NCBI GenBank assembly: GCA_963666035.2
Contig: CAXXJI010000007.1
Coordinates: 248,001 to 312,000 of the forward strand
Source of the DNA: CALMFG01 sp963666035
GTDB taxonomy: Bacteria; Bacillota; Clostridia; Christensenellales; CALMFG01
DNA length: 64,000 nt
Reading direction: 5' to 3'
A program made the position numbers and the translations under genes. A model generated the notes under the pieces. It saw only the letters and a program-made list of their open reading frames with translations, did not search any database and was not told the origin of the DNA. Below, in pieces: positions 1-6,812 of this stretch. Within the stretch, counting starts at the first letter, position 1, and each line of letters starts with the position of its first letter.

Positions 1-1
1 T

Positions 2-253
2 GTAGACGAAGGAATAGCAAAAATTATATCTAGTGAGAAATTTGAAGCACTTCAAAAACATACCGTTGACACTAGTAATATATGCAGTGCATGTAAGTAT
101 AGATATTTATGTGGTGGAGGGTGCAAGGCTTGGAGCAAGAAGCCGGGGCTCTTCAATCTAGATGATACAAGAATTGAATGTAAAGGTCACAAACAAAGAG
201 CAGAAGAAATATATCAAGCCGCAAGAGAATACTTATTAATAGATAAAGAATAG
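2..253 (+). CDS. Radical SAM/SPASM protein, C-terminal end (partial)
   Basis: The reading frame is open from the window edge and ends in TAG at 251-253, giving 83 residues. It carries the cysteine pattern C-x2-C-x5-C-G-G-G-C followed by a further Cys 20 residues on (IECKGH). This is the auxiliary iron-sulfur (SPASM/twitch) end of radical SAM enzymes that mature peptides or act as anaerobic sulfatase-maturase-like proteins. The catalytic CxxxCxxC part lies outside the window, so the substrate cannot be inferred. No partner gene is visible downstream; the gene is followed directly by the repeat and attachment-like region. Confidence 0.75.
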   Translation, partial: VDEGIAKIISSEKFEALQKHTVDTSNICSACKYRYLCGGGCKAWSKKPGLFNLDDTRIECKGHKQRAEEIYQAAREYLLIDKE

Positions 254-258
254 GGAGG

Positions 259-420
259 ATATCGAAAATTCGGACAAAACAATAAGATAATTTAATTGAC
301 TGCAGTAATGACTGCAGTAGCGATAAACTTAGAAGGACTTAGATCAACTCAGAAGGACGGGTTAAACACGATTTAGGACTTAGAAGGACTTAGATAAACC
401 TATAAGAGCTTGACTCGTGG
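259..420 (+). repeat. Integration-site repeat type A, copy 1
   Basis: This stretch closely matches 26178-26342, and both copies lead directly into a tRNA-Ser-like 3' fragment. It starts near TATCGAAAATTCGGACAA, holds two ACTGCAGTA units at 299 and 311 (12-bp period), then several AGAAGGACTTAG units. No gene is seen. The 12-bp-spaced repeats resemble accessory (arm-type) recombinase sites; that function is an inference. Confidence 0.7.
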
Positions 421-481
421 AATTGGAAATCGTGTTTCCGTGATGAGCGTAACGAGGGTTCAAATCCCTTCCTCTCTGCCA
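421..481 (+). repeat. tRNA-Ser(GGA)-like 3' fragment, copy 1 (att-like)
   Basis: The 61 bp begin in the anticodon loop (TTGGAAA), run through a long variable arm, a T arm with GGTTCAAATCC, the 3' acceptor strand and an encoded CCA. The 5' half of a tRNA is absent, so this is not a working tRNA gene. Near-identical fragments lie at 17787, 26343 and (diverged) 35081, all on the same strand. A 3'-tRNA fragment is what a tRNA-targeting integrase leaves at the far end of an integrated element. Confidence 0.75.
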
Positions 482-493
482 AATGAAAAACGT

Positions 494-517
494 CGATGCA
501 ACGCATCGGCTTTTTTT
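494..517 (+). terminator. Terminator after tRNA fragment
   Basis: CGATGC-AAC-GCATCG stem followed by GC and seven T residues. Confidence 0.7.
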
Positions 518-680
518 ATTTTGATTGGGTGGGATTTGAAGCCTAAGAGGGCGCGAGGAGAGAAGATGGGGTGCCAGTGGCACGCCAGCCGACGAGCGAT
601 GTGAGCGAAAGCGAGCAGGGCAATGTGATAGCATTGCAATCCCTTCCTCTGCCCAAAGGGGCACGCTGTCTGCCAAAAGA

Positions 681-707
681 GTCGATACTTATTTGTCGGC
701 TTTTTTT
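681..707 (+). terminator. Terminator-like hairpin
   Basis: GTCGAT pairs with GTCGGC (two G-U pairs) across an 8-nt loop, followed by seven T residues. Confidence 0.5.
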
Positions 708-810
708 ATTGGGCGGAGAACTTGAAGCCTAAGAGAGTGTGAGCCGCAAAGAAAGGGCGCAATATATTAACACTTTCAGAATAATAAAAGGAAATAATTT
801 TAAAATATAA

Positions 811-857
811 GCCGCGACATATAGTCTGCTTTGGAATATATGCTCGACGGCTTTTTT
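811..857 (+). terminator. Terminator-like hairpin
   Basis: An imperfect long stem (GCCG...CGGC closing, with GACATAT/ATATGCTC inside) is followed by six T residues. Confidence 0.5.
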
Positions 858-1013
858 ATTCTAAAAAAGAATTAGAAGCCGTTGTTTGTAAATAACTTGT
901 AACGAAAATCAAAACATATAATGAAAAACAATAAATTAATATTTTAAAAAGAAATAAATATCACTATTTTTATTAAAGAACTTAAAACTGAATGAAGGGA
1001 ATATTAAATCAAA

Positions 1014-1038
1014 ATAATATGCATTTAGTGCATATTAT
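1014..1038 (+). promoter_or_regulatory. Perfect 10-bp dyad upstream of sigma gene (operator candidate)
   Basis: ATAATATGCA and TGCATATTAT face each other across a 5-nt spacer, about 95 bp before the sigma-factor gene. A 25-bp dyad of this size is typical of a dimeric repressor operator. It could control induction of the tail cluster. No repressor gene lies in the window beside it. Confidence 0.5.
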
Positions 1039-1130
1039 AAATTTTTTTGTATTTTAGGTGGCAGAATATAGCTTTTGAATCGTTATATTAGTGAGAAAAC
1101 AAAAAAATAGAAATAAATATACAAAAAGGG

Positions 1131-1583
1131 ATGGGTATAGATATGGAAAAAGACAACATTAAAGCGCAGCATTCCTTTGATGCGTATTGCAAGAAAATTA
1201 TCATCAATCAAGCAAAGGATATTTGGCGATCCGAAAAGCGCATACGAAAAAAATTCAAACTATTTTCTGGTATGAGCGCACAAGAACTGGAACAGGCATT
1301 ATCAGAATCACCCGAAGAGTTTAGTACATTTATTGTCTCTGGCTTTAAGGTTTTAGTTCATGATTTTTTGTTGGTAGAAGCCATTCGACAGCTTGATGGA
1401 AAAAAGAAAACAATTATACTTCTCTATTACTTTGTTGGATACAAAGACGCAGAAATTGCACGGCTTTTCAAGATATCAAGAAGTGCGGTTCAAAAGCACA
1501 GGGCAGAAGCGATAAAGGACTTGGCAGAACATCTGGGAGAAAGCGATGAGAGTAAGGGAAATGTTGACGTTGGAAACGATTGA
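1131..1583 (+). CDS. Small sigma-70-like factor, regulator of tail cluster
   Basis: A 150-residue protein whose C-terminal half is a sigma region 4 type helix-turn-helix: a basic-acidic segment (KKKTIILLYYFVGYKDAEIA) leads to RLFKISRSAVQKHRAEA. The N-terminal half (KKIIINQAKDIWRSEKRIRKKF) resembles region 2 of the short sigma factors of prophages and Tn916-like elements (Orf7 type). It probably directs RNA polymerase to the tail genes downstream. ATG 1131 has almost no room for a ribosome site, so ATG 1143 (MEKDN) is an alternative start. The 3' end overlaps the next frame by 38 bp, consistent with coupling. Confidence 0.7.
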   Translation: MGIDMEKDNIKAQHSFDAYCKKIIINQAKDIWRSEKRIRKKFKLFSGMSAQELEQALSESPEEFSTFIVSGFKVLVHDFLLVEAIRQLDGKKKTIILLYYFVGYKDAEIARLFKISRSAVQKHRAEAIKDLAEHLGESDESKGNVDVGND

Positions 1584-1770
1584 ATCAGCGGTGAGTGGCG
1601 AATATGAATCGATTAACAAAGTCGTTACATATTACTCAGCATACATCAAGACGATTTGCACAAACGCTTATCAAAATTAAAACGGTATGCAATATGACCT
1701 TGATGAAGAAATGTATGAACAGATTAAAGCAAAACTGATTGAAAAAATACTGGAATTTGAATTTAGATAG
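1546..1770 (+). pseudogene. HTH partner (Tn916 Orf8-like) with in-frame TAA
   Basis: A 75-codon frame starts inside the sigma gene with a GGAGA ribosome site. It matches the small helix-turn-helix proteins that accompany Orf7-type sigma factors: MLTLETIESAVSGEYES, then YYSAYIKTIC, then YDLDEEMYEQIKAKLIEKI. Codon 45 is TAA (1678-1680), exactly where family members read Asn-Gly, so the protein is cut in two. It is either decayed or made as a 44-residue peptide. The partner sigma gene is intact, so control of the cluster may have changed. Confidence 0.65.
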
Positions 1771-1794
1771 CATCGATCTTTGAAAACTGAATAG

Positions 1795-2080
1795 AAAGCC
1801 TGCATACGTTTGGCTGAATGCGAGCCGACCAGAGAATGCGCCATGATAATTTGGAGCGATAAAATTCTGCTGGTCATCAGGGGAGGAAGCCTGACCGCCA
1901 AGACCATTTAGCCTTAATCATGATACACCTGTTTGCAGTATCAACGGATACTGAACAGCGCGTCCATAGGAATGGACCGGGGGTGAGCAGCCCCGTGGAA
2001 CTGTTTTTCCAGACAGTCGTGCGGGCTTGATGAAGACTGACTAAGACGCATACTTTACAAAGCCAAGGGAGTCGTAAAGA
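1795..2080 (+). ncRNA. Candidate structured RNA / long leader of the tail operon
   Basis: A 380-bp gene-free stretch before the tail genes is packed with local stems. Perfect examples are CAGTATC/GATACTG (1936-1953), GTCCAT/ATGGAC (1962-1977), CGGGG/CCCCG (1978-1995), ACTGT/ACAGT (2000-2017) and CTTTAC/GTAAAG (2053-2079), with weaker stems near 1811-1830 and 1871-1895. It matches no riboswitch, intron or ribozyme consensus that I recognise. It is not duplicated in front of the second tail cluster. It could be a processed small RNA or a 5' leader; the boundaries are approximate. Confidence 0.45.
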
Positions 2081-2149
2081 GAGAAGAAGAGGGCTTTTGC
2101 ATAAAGTTTACGTTTAGGTAAATACTTTTATTGAGGAGGAGAAGCATAG

Positions 2150-2188
2150 ATGAAGCGAGTTTGTAAACGAAAGAAGGTGATGAAGTGA
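2150..2188 (+). CDS. 12-codon leader ORF coupled to first tail gene
   Basis: ATG 2150 follows a strong GAGGAGGAGAAG site and encodes 12 residues ending KKVMK. Its TGA (2186-2188) overlaps the GTG start at 2185 of the next gene. The second cluster has an equivalent 12-codon frame at 58518-58556 with a different beginning but the same KKVMK end. I infer the tail end of a lost upstream phage gene, kept because it carries ribosomes to the GTG start. Confidence 0.5.
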   Translation: MKRVCKRKKVMK

Positions 2189-2619
2189 GCCTGGTCAAAG
2201 ACATAACGGATTATCTGGAGACCAATGCGTACGGCACAGTGGGGATGGATATTTTCCTTTCTGACCTGCCAAGCAGTCCGGACAGCTGCATTGCGGTGTA
2301 CCAAAACGAGGACAGCGCGGTGGAGCGCATCGCGGGTATCGATGTGCCGGCCGATCGAATCATGGGCATCAAAAAGCCACGGTTCAAGGTGGTGGTACGC
2401 GAAACCACTTATGATGCGGCCATGGCTTCGATGAAAGCCATCGAGGAAGAGCTGGTGCAGATCGGTGATGAGTATATTGGGACTCTAAGCGAAGGCGTCG
2501 AAATCAACGGCGCTTTTTATTTTAGAGTGAACACCACCGAGGATGCATACGAGCAGGAGCGGGACGACCAAGACAGAGTGATCGTCGCTCAGAATTTTAA
2601 CACAGCCATAAAAATATAA
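2185..2619 (+). CDS. Phage tail-completion/terminator-like protein, copy 1
   Basis: A 144-residue protein lying immediately before the tail tube gene. Size, mixed alpha/beta character and position fit the minor capsid/tail-terminator proteins of siphoviruses (MSLVKDITDYLETN start, TVGMDIFLSDLP, FRVNTTEDAYEQERDD near the end). Such proteins cap the tail tube. Start is GTG 2185, overlapping the stop of the leader ORF. The coding sequence appears identical to that at 58553-58987. Family identity is by position and general look, not by a diagnostic motif. Confidence 0.6.
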   Translation: MSLVKDITDYLETNAYGTVGMDIFLSDLPSSPDSCIAVYQNEDSAVERIAGIDVPADRIMGIKKPRFKVVVRETTYDAAMASMKAIEEELVQIGDEYIGTLSEGVEINGAFYFRVNTTEDAYEQERDDQDRVIVAQNFNTAIKI

Positions 2620-2640
2620 AAAGGAGATAGATAAAAAATT

Positions 2641-3531
2641 ATGGAAAGACAAAGTTTTATGATTGGTGTGGATCGTCTGTTTTTAGCAGAAATCGTATCC
2701 GACACCGAGTCCGGCGTATCGTACGGCACACCGTTTCCGGTACCCGGCGTGAATGCCATTGGCGTGAAGATGAACAATAGCAACATGACCATCTATGCCG
2801 ATGACGGCGCATTTGAAACCGTGAACCAGCAGGGGGACATTGACATCATCTGCTCACTGGCTGGACTTAACGGCCAAAAGCGTGCTGACGTAACCGGAGG
2901 AACCTATGATACCTTCACCGGTATGGTAGAAGACGATGGCAAAGGTGTACCCAAGAAATATGCGTTGGGTTACAGACGCCAGAAGGCGAACAACACCTAT
3001 CGCTACAAATGGTTTATGAAGGGCTCGTTCGCCAAACCGGACAGTTCAGCGGTGACCAAAAGCGGTTCGATCACTTCCCAGCCCATGCAGTATGTTTTCC
3101 GTGCACTCAACCGTGCGTGTGACGGATTGCTGGAACGCACACTGGACAGCGACGATGCTAACTTGCCAAACGGCTTGACCGATGCATTGCTGAACAGCTC
3201 GGTTTCGGGATGGTTCGCAAGCCCCGATTATACACCGGTGGCACCGGGCGGCAACCTGACCGACCTCGCGGCAGCTACAGGTTCTTCGGCGGGCGAGATA
3301 GACTTAACCTTCTCAGCCCCGATCGACGCGGACAGCATTATTGCGCAGGTGAAGGACATCTTTGGTTGGGTCAATGTTTCCACCAGTGCCGAGATGACCG
3401 ACACCGATACATCGGCGACGATTACCGGGCTAACACCCGAAAACACTTACGACTGCCGTTTGGTGGTCTTGGGCGGAACCATGCACGGCGTTTCCAACGA
3501 GGACAACGCCTCGGCGGGGGCTTCGGCTTAA
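2641..3531 (+). CDS. Phage major tail tube protein with C-terminal Ig/FN3-like domain, copy 1
   Basis: A 296-residue protein. Residues 1-200 look like a phi13/TP901-type tail tube protein (MIGVDRLFLAEI start, then DDGAFETVNQQGDIDI, TGGTYDTFTGMVEDDGKG, ALGYRRQKANNTYRYKW). Residues about 210-296 form an Ig/fibronectin-like domain (GEIDLTFSAP...ATITGLTPENTYDCRLVV), often displayed outside tail tubes. Ribosome site AAGGAGATAG. The copy at 59009 is the same for the first 205 codons, then differs mainly at silent positions in the C-terminal domain. A head is not needed for tube assembly, which fits a tail-only particle. Confidence 0.75.
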   Translation: MERQSFMIGVDRLFLAEIVSDTESGVSYGTPFPVPGVNAIGVKMNNSNMTIYADDGAFETVNQQGDIDIICSLAGLNGQKRADVTGGTYDTFTGMVEDDGKGVPKKYALGYRRQKANNTYRYKWFMKGSFAKPDSSAVTKSGSITSQPMQYVFRALNRACDGLLERTLDSDDANLPNGLTDALLNSSVSGWFASPDYTPVAPGGNLTDLAAATGSSAGEIDLTFSAPIDADSIIAQVKDIFGWVNVSTSAEMTDTDTSATITGLTPENTYDCRLVVLGGTMHGVSNEDNASAGASA

Positions 3532-3597
3532 AAGACACAGGTTACAAGTACCATCCTTCCTTAAATGCTTTCCTTTTAAGGGAAAGCGAACCTTTAT

Positions 3598-3619
3598 GGG
3601 GCAGGGATTTTCCTGCCCC
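3598..3619 (+). terminator. Hairpin after tail tube gene
   Basis: GGGGCAGG/CCTGCCCC stem, followed by TAATCTTTTA rather than a clean T-run. Also present after the second copy near 59966. It may be partly terminating, giving more tail tube than effector mRNA. Confidence 0.5.
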
Positions 3620-3669
3620 TAATCTTTTAAAGGGAAGGATATAAAGGCACAGCAAAACATTTGGGCAGT

Positions 3670-3700
3670 GTTAACTTTTTTAGCAAAAGGAAAAGTTAAC
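3670..3700 (+). promoter_or_regulatory. 10-bp perfect stem in effector leader
   Basis: GTTAACTTTT pairs with AAAAGTTAAC across an 11-nt loop, 55 bp before the effector start. The second copy (about 60029-60060) keeps the GTTAAC ends. It may be a regulator site or RNA stem. Confidence 0.45.
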
Positions 3701-3755
3701 AGTTAAATTAAAAATTTGAAGCATAGAAAATATTAGCAAAGGATGATAAAATGAG

Positions 3756-5117
3756 ATGGAATTTGATGAATTCGGAAATCCGATAATTGTAGAGGAACAA
3801 AATGACGCGACATCGGGAGGAAATAGCGGCGGCGAAGCTGATGGAACATCTAAAACTAAATTGGGTAAATTTATTAATAAAACAAAGGAAACGGTGATTA
3901 AAACAGCCGAAGCGCTGACAACGATGGTCACGGAAGCGACAGACGGCGACGGTAACGGCCGAAAAGAAATACAAATACCAATCCCTGAAGAAGTAGATGA
4001 GAGCAAAATAGGACATTTTATTGCGGGGGCGGTGGAAAAGGGAGCAAAGCTTAATCCCTTATACCAACTTTTGGGTTATGAAATTGATGTAACAGTGACG
4101 AGTGCGCCAAAAGTACCGAACCCAGAGACGGGGGAGCCAGAAGAGCCGGAAGAAATCTCTTTGGTTGACCAAGGGTATCCCAGTACGACAATAACGGGAT
4201 ATGATCATGTAAAATCGCTTGCAGAACGAGGATATCCAAACACTATTTACAATTACAATTATATGAGTGCAAATGATATGCTGCTGACTGCCGAAGATAT
4301 GATTGGTGGAAAAACTGCGGCAGAGTATTATGCTACGCATGAGGAAATGCCGCAAGTGTTGGTAGATGCTTATATCAATGTTTATGTAGATAATGCAATC
4401 GATCAAATAGGCACGATTGAAGGAGATCAAAATATGTCGGCTGAAGATTTAGCCCTATTATCCAGTGCGCTTCGTGGTGAAACATCAATGGAATGGGAGG
4501 CTATAAATGCGCTTTTGGAAAATGTAATCAGTACCAATGAGACACCTTATCATTCCCAATACAATGCTTTCCCAGGAAGTCCTCTAAAATATCACGATCC
4601 AATATATGGAACCGACCCATATTGTGCGGCATTTACATCATGTATGGCGGATGAAGCGGGGATTAGAGCGGATTATACACCTGGAGCAATAGATACGGAT
4701 AGTGATCAAGCAAAAGTTCCGTTTATACCAACAGCAACTGCGGGAAATAAAATGGAATGGAAGTATTACACACCAACAGGAAGACTTCACGAATTTAGTC
4801 AGATTGGGGAAGAAGATGGGTATGTCCCTCATAAGGGCGACAGTGTATTTTTCCAAGTAGGGAATAAGCCCTATGGACATACAGGTATTGTCGAAGCATT
4901 TGACCCCATAAAGAATATCTTATATACCATTGAGGCTAATTCTAAAGATGTGGTGAGGCGCGTAACCTATGATTTAAACACGATTAATGATGACGACAAT
5001 AAGAAGTATAATATTACTGCATTTGGGGATAATGGCGGAAGCAAACTCGGTGAGATACCAGAAAACCCAACACCAATAGAAGAATATGAACCAGATGAGG
5101 AAGTTGAGACTGAATAA
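3756..5117 (+). CDS. Tail-associated effector 1: shared header + CHAP cell-wall hydrolase
   Basis: A 453-residue protein built of three parts. Residues 1-119 are the header shared with the effectors at 60117 and 62992: DEFGNP start, basic helix, a DGDGNGRKE Ca-loop-like motif, then ESKIGHFIAGAVEKGA and YQLLGYEIDV. Residues 120-280 are a linker. Residues 280-420 form a CHAP-type amidase/endopeptidase: Cys290 in DPYCAAF, PHKGDSVFFQ, His375 in YGHTGIVEAF, and TIEAN near 392 as the third site. It has no signal peptide, so delivery must be by another route. The gene sits between tail tube and chaperone genes, where phages carry no hydrolase. Partner: the lipoprotein next door. Confidence 0.7.
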   Translation: MEFDEFGNPIIVEEQNDATSGGNSGGEADGTSKTKLGKFINKTKETVIKTAEALTTMVTEATDGDGNGRKEIQIPIPEEVDESKIGHFIAGAVEKGAKLNPLYQLLGYEIDVTVTSAPKVPNPETGEPEEPEEISLVDQGYPSTTITGYDHVKSLAERGYPNTIYNYNYMSANDMLLTAEDMIGGKTAAEYYATHEEMPQVLVDAYINVYVDNAIDQIGTIEGDQNMSAEDLALLSSALRGETSMEWEAINALLENVISTNETPYHSQYNAFPGSPLKYHDPIYGTDPYCAAFTSCMADEAGIRADYTPGAIDTDSDQAKVPFIPTATAGNKMEWKYYTPTGRLHEFSQIGEEDGYVPHKGDSVFFQVGNKPYGHTGIVEAFDPIKNILYTIEANSKDVVRRVTYDLNTINDDDNKKYNITAFGDNGGSKLGEIPENPTPIEEYEPDEEVETE

Positions 5118-5130
5118 AGGAGAAGAAGGC

Positions 5131-6423
5131 ATGAAAAGAATTATAGGATTAACTTTGATATTTGTCTTTATCAGTGGCCTTTTTGGCTGCCAGACAAGTG
5201 ATAGTGAATTAACGACAGAATCGGATGGCGCACAGGCAACGGTCAGCGCGCAGCCGACGCCCAGCGCGGCGCCGGAAAGCACTCTGGAAGCCATCTATAA
5301 TTTACCGGATGAAAATGATGAAGAAATAGAGATTAAGGAAGCGGATCCGACCCAAGTTTTTTTCTTCACGGACCCATATGGGATTATTGTTAAAACCGAG
5401 TATAAACAAGGCACGCTTTATTGTGAAAAAATGGGAATAAATTTGGAGGACAAGTATCCAAATTTAAATCGTGATACTATAGTAGACTCCGTTGATTATT
5501 CAGATAAATTCGCTTTTGCGCCAGATGGAGCACTTTTATTTCTTTTTTTAGCATTTCCAGAAAGCGAGATGTTTGATGTGAGAATAGATCTTTATGATGA
5601 TAACGGCGAAGTTGCGGAGAGGCTGATTATCAAAAATGCATATAACCCAGCAGGAATTCGTAATTTTGAAGAGATTGAGGAGTATAAGGAAATCAAGCAT
5701 CTTTTCGGCTTTAGTTACTATCCTCCTGACGACAAGCTGGATATATCGACCCTAACACAATTTGAGAACCTTCAAAGCATATCCATTGATTATGCATATA
5801 TAGATGGTGATTTGGGGGATTTGAGTTCGCTTACTCATCTGAAAACCATAATAATGGATGAATGTGTTTTTGAATCTGATACTAAGATTGAAGAATTAGA
5901 AAGCCTTGAAATGCTTTTTCTATTCGGTATGCAGGCTGATGAGACGGTACTTGAATCCATACCGAATAGCATAAAATATTTATATTTGTTTCATGTATAT
6001 AATATTTTTAATCTGGAAGCCTTGACGGAGTGTAATGACATTGAAGAGTTATGTTTGGTGCATGGATATGACCATGAGTACATAGGCGAGTATGTTAATA
6101 TTGCCTTTATTGAGGATTTGGAAAAACTTAAATCGTTGGTTATATCATCGGAAGACCTAAAGTATGATTTGCGCGGGATGGTGCTTTCCAGTGCGGAGAA
6201 ATTAGAACTGGAGGGAAACGGAATCATATGTGATATTTCGGATATCGCCGGATATACAAACTTAAAGCACTTGGAGATTAGCGACTGCGAAAATATTTCG
6301 GGCGATTTAAGCGAGCTATCGCAACTTGCGGGGCTGGTTTATCTTGAGATTGACGATTGCCCCAATATCACAGGGGACGTGGAACTGGCTAATGGCGAAA
6401 TTGTTAGCGCGAGTGAGGAGTAA
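5131..6423 (+). CDS. Leucine-rich-repeat lipoprotein, likely immunity to effector 1
   Basis: A 430-residue protein. The frame is open from 5086, but the start is taken as ATG 5131, which has an AGGAGAAG site and gives a lipoprotein signal ending L-F-G-C (Cys20). A Ser/Thr/Ala/Pro linker follows, then from about residue 190 irregular leucine-rich repeats (LKTIIMDECVF, LKHLEISDCENISGDLSEL, LVYLEIDDCPNITGDV). It follows the CHAP effector by 13 bp. A surface lipoprotein is where protection against a wall hydrolase would be needed; the immunity role is inferred from position. The gene at 61446 is an unrelated lipoprotein in the same slot of cluster 2. Confidence 0.65.
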   Translation: MKRIIGLTLIFVFISGLFGCQTSDSELTTESDGAQATVSAQPTPSAAPESTLEAIYNLPDENDEEIEIKEADPTQVFFFTDPYGIIVKTEYKQGTLYCEKMGINLEDKYPNLNRDTIVDSVDYSDKFAFAPDGALLFLFLAFPESEMFDVRIDLYDDNGEVAERLIIKNAYNPAGIRNFEEIEEYKEIKHLFGFSYYPPDDKLDISTLTQFENLQSISIDYAYIDGDLGDLSSLTHLKTIIMDECVFESDTKIEELESLEMLFLFGMQADETVLESIPNSIKYLYLFHVYNIFNLEALTECNDIEELCLVHGYDHEYIGEYVNIAFIEDLEKLKSLVISSEDLKYDLRGMVLSSAEKLELEGNGIICDISDIAGYTNLKHLEISDCENISGDLSELSQLAGLVYLEIDDCPNITGDVELANGEIVSASEE

Positions 6424-6447
6424 TAAAAGGAATATCTTAAACGATGC

Positions 6448-6472
6448 AAAGCACTCTTCGGGGTGCTTTTTT
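6448..6472 (+). terminator. Cassette-boundary hairpin AGCACTC type, 1
   Basis: AAAGCACTC-TTCG-GGGTGCTTT stem with a TTTT tail. The same core stem recurs at 9830, 11950 and 62833, always just after an immunity gene. Confidence 0.7.
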
Positions 6473-6503
6473 CATACAAAAAATAAGCGAAAAAGGAGCA
6501 AAT

Positions 6504-6812
6504 ATGAAAAAAGTGAAATTGAGTATTGATGGCAAGGCATACGAGAAGGCCGAGCCGACGGTGAAGGATTGGTTTAACTATCAGGAATATGTGCAGGCCA
6601 TCCACCGAAAAAACGTGGTGATGGATAAAACCGCCGCCACGGCGACGGTGCAGGTGGTGGCCGAATACGTGGGGTTGACGACCGAGGAGTTACTTAAGTC
6701 CAATCTGGACTTAACCGAGCTTTTGTCCGCATATCAGGACATCCAAGCGAATATCCTGGAGTGCTTTTCCAGCACTTTGAAGCAAGGCGGTGCATCTGCC
6801 CGAAAAAACTGA
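6504..6812 (+). CDS. Phage tail assembly chaperone (gpG-like)
   Basis: A 102-residue acidic/helical protein; ATG 6504 has an AAAAGGAG site, while the longer frame from 6444 has none. It begins MKKVKLSIDGKAYEK and has the pattern of gpG-type tail assembly chaperones (VKDWFNYQEYVQAI, EYVGLTTEELLKSNLDLTELLSAYQDI). Such proteins bind the tape measure protein during tail assembly. Its last codons contain an A-AAA-AAC slippery heptamer (6803-6809), so a fraction of ribosomes should continue into the -1 frame, making the longer gpGT-like product. A broken copy of this gene's start lies at about 62890. Confidence 0.7.
   Translation: MKKVKLSIDGKAYEKAEPTVKDWFNYQEYVQAIHRKNVVMDKTAATATVQVVAEYVGLTTEELLKSNLDLTELLSAYQDIQANILECFSSTLKQGGASARKN
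6803..6809 (+). promoter_or_regulatory. -1 programmed frameshift site A-AAA-AAC
   Basis: The heptamer AAAAAAC lies in the correct phase (cgA AAA AAC TGA). A -1 slip leads straight into the open downstream frame. Confidence 0.7.

Larger units (their letters stand above)
482..1130. other. Gene-free interval with hairpins and decayed repeats
   Basis: No convincing gene is present. The stretch holds three hairpin/T-run units, a phrase TTGAAGCCTAAGAG repeated near 536 and 721, and a short extra T-arm/acceptor-like scrap (AATCCCTTCCTCTGCC) near 639. These look like pieces left by repeated integration or rearrangement next to the tRNA fragment. From about 880 to 1130 the sequence is AT-rich and contains the dyad listed separately at 1014-1038. 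Confidence 0.6.

Noticed and set aside
421..481. A complete tRNA-Ser gene
   Set aside because: The acceptor 5' strand, D arm and anticodon 5' stem are not present upstream; only the 3' part exists in all four places.
410..604. Open frame across the first tRNA fragment
   Set aside because: It is made of tRNA-like sequence and a terminator hairpin; no ribosome site and no protein-like pattern.
1795..2080. Group II or group I intron, retron RNA or HEARO/omega RNA
   Set aside because: No domain V-like 34-mer, no intron core consensus, and no reverse transcriptase or IscB/TnpB-type gene nearby.
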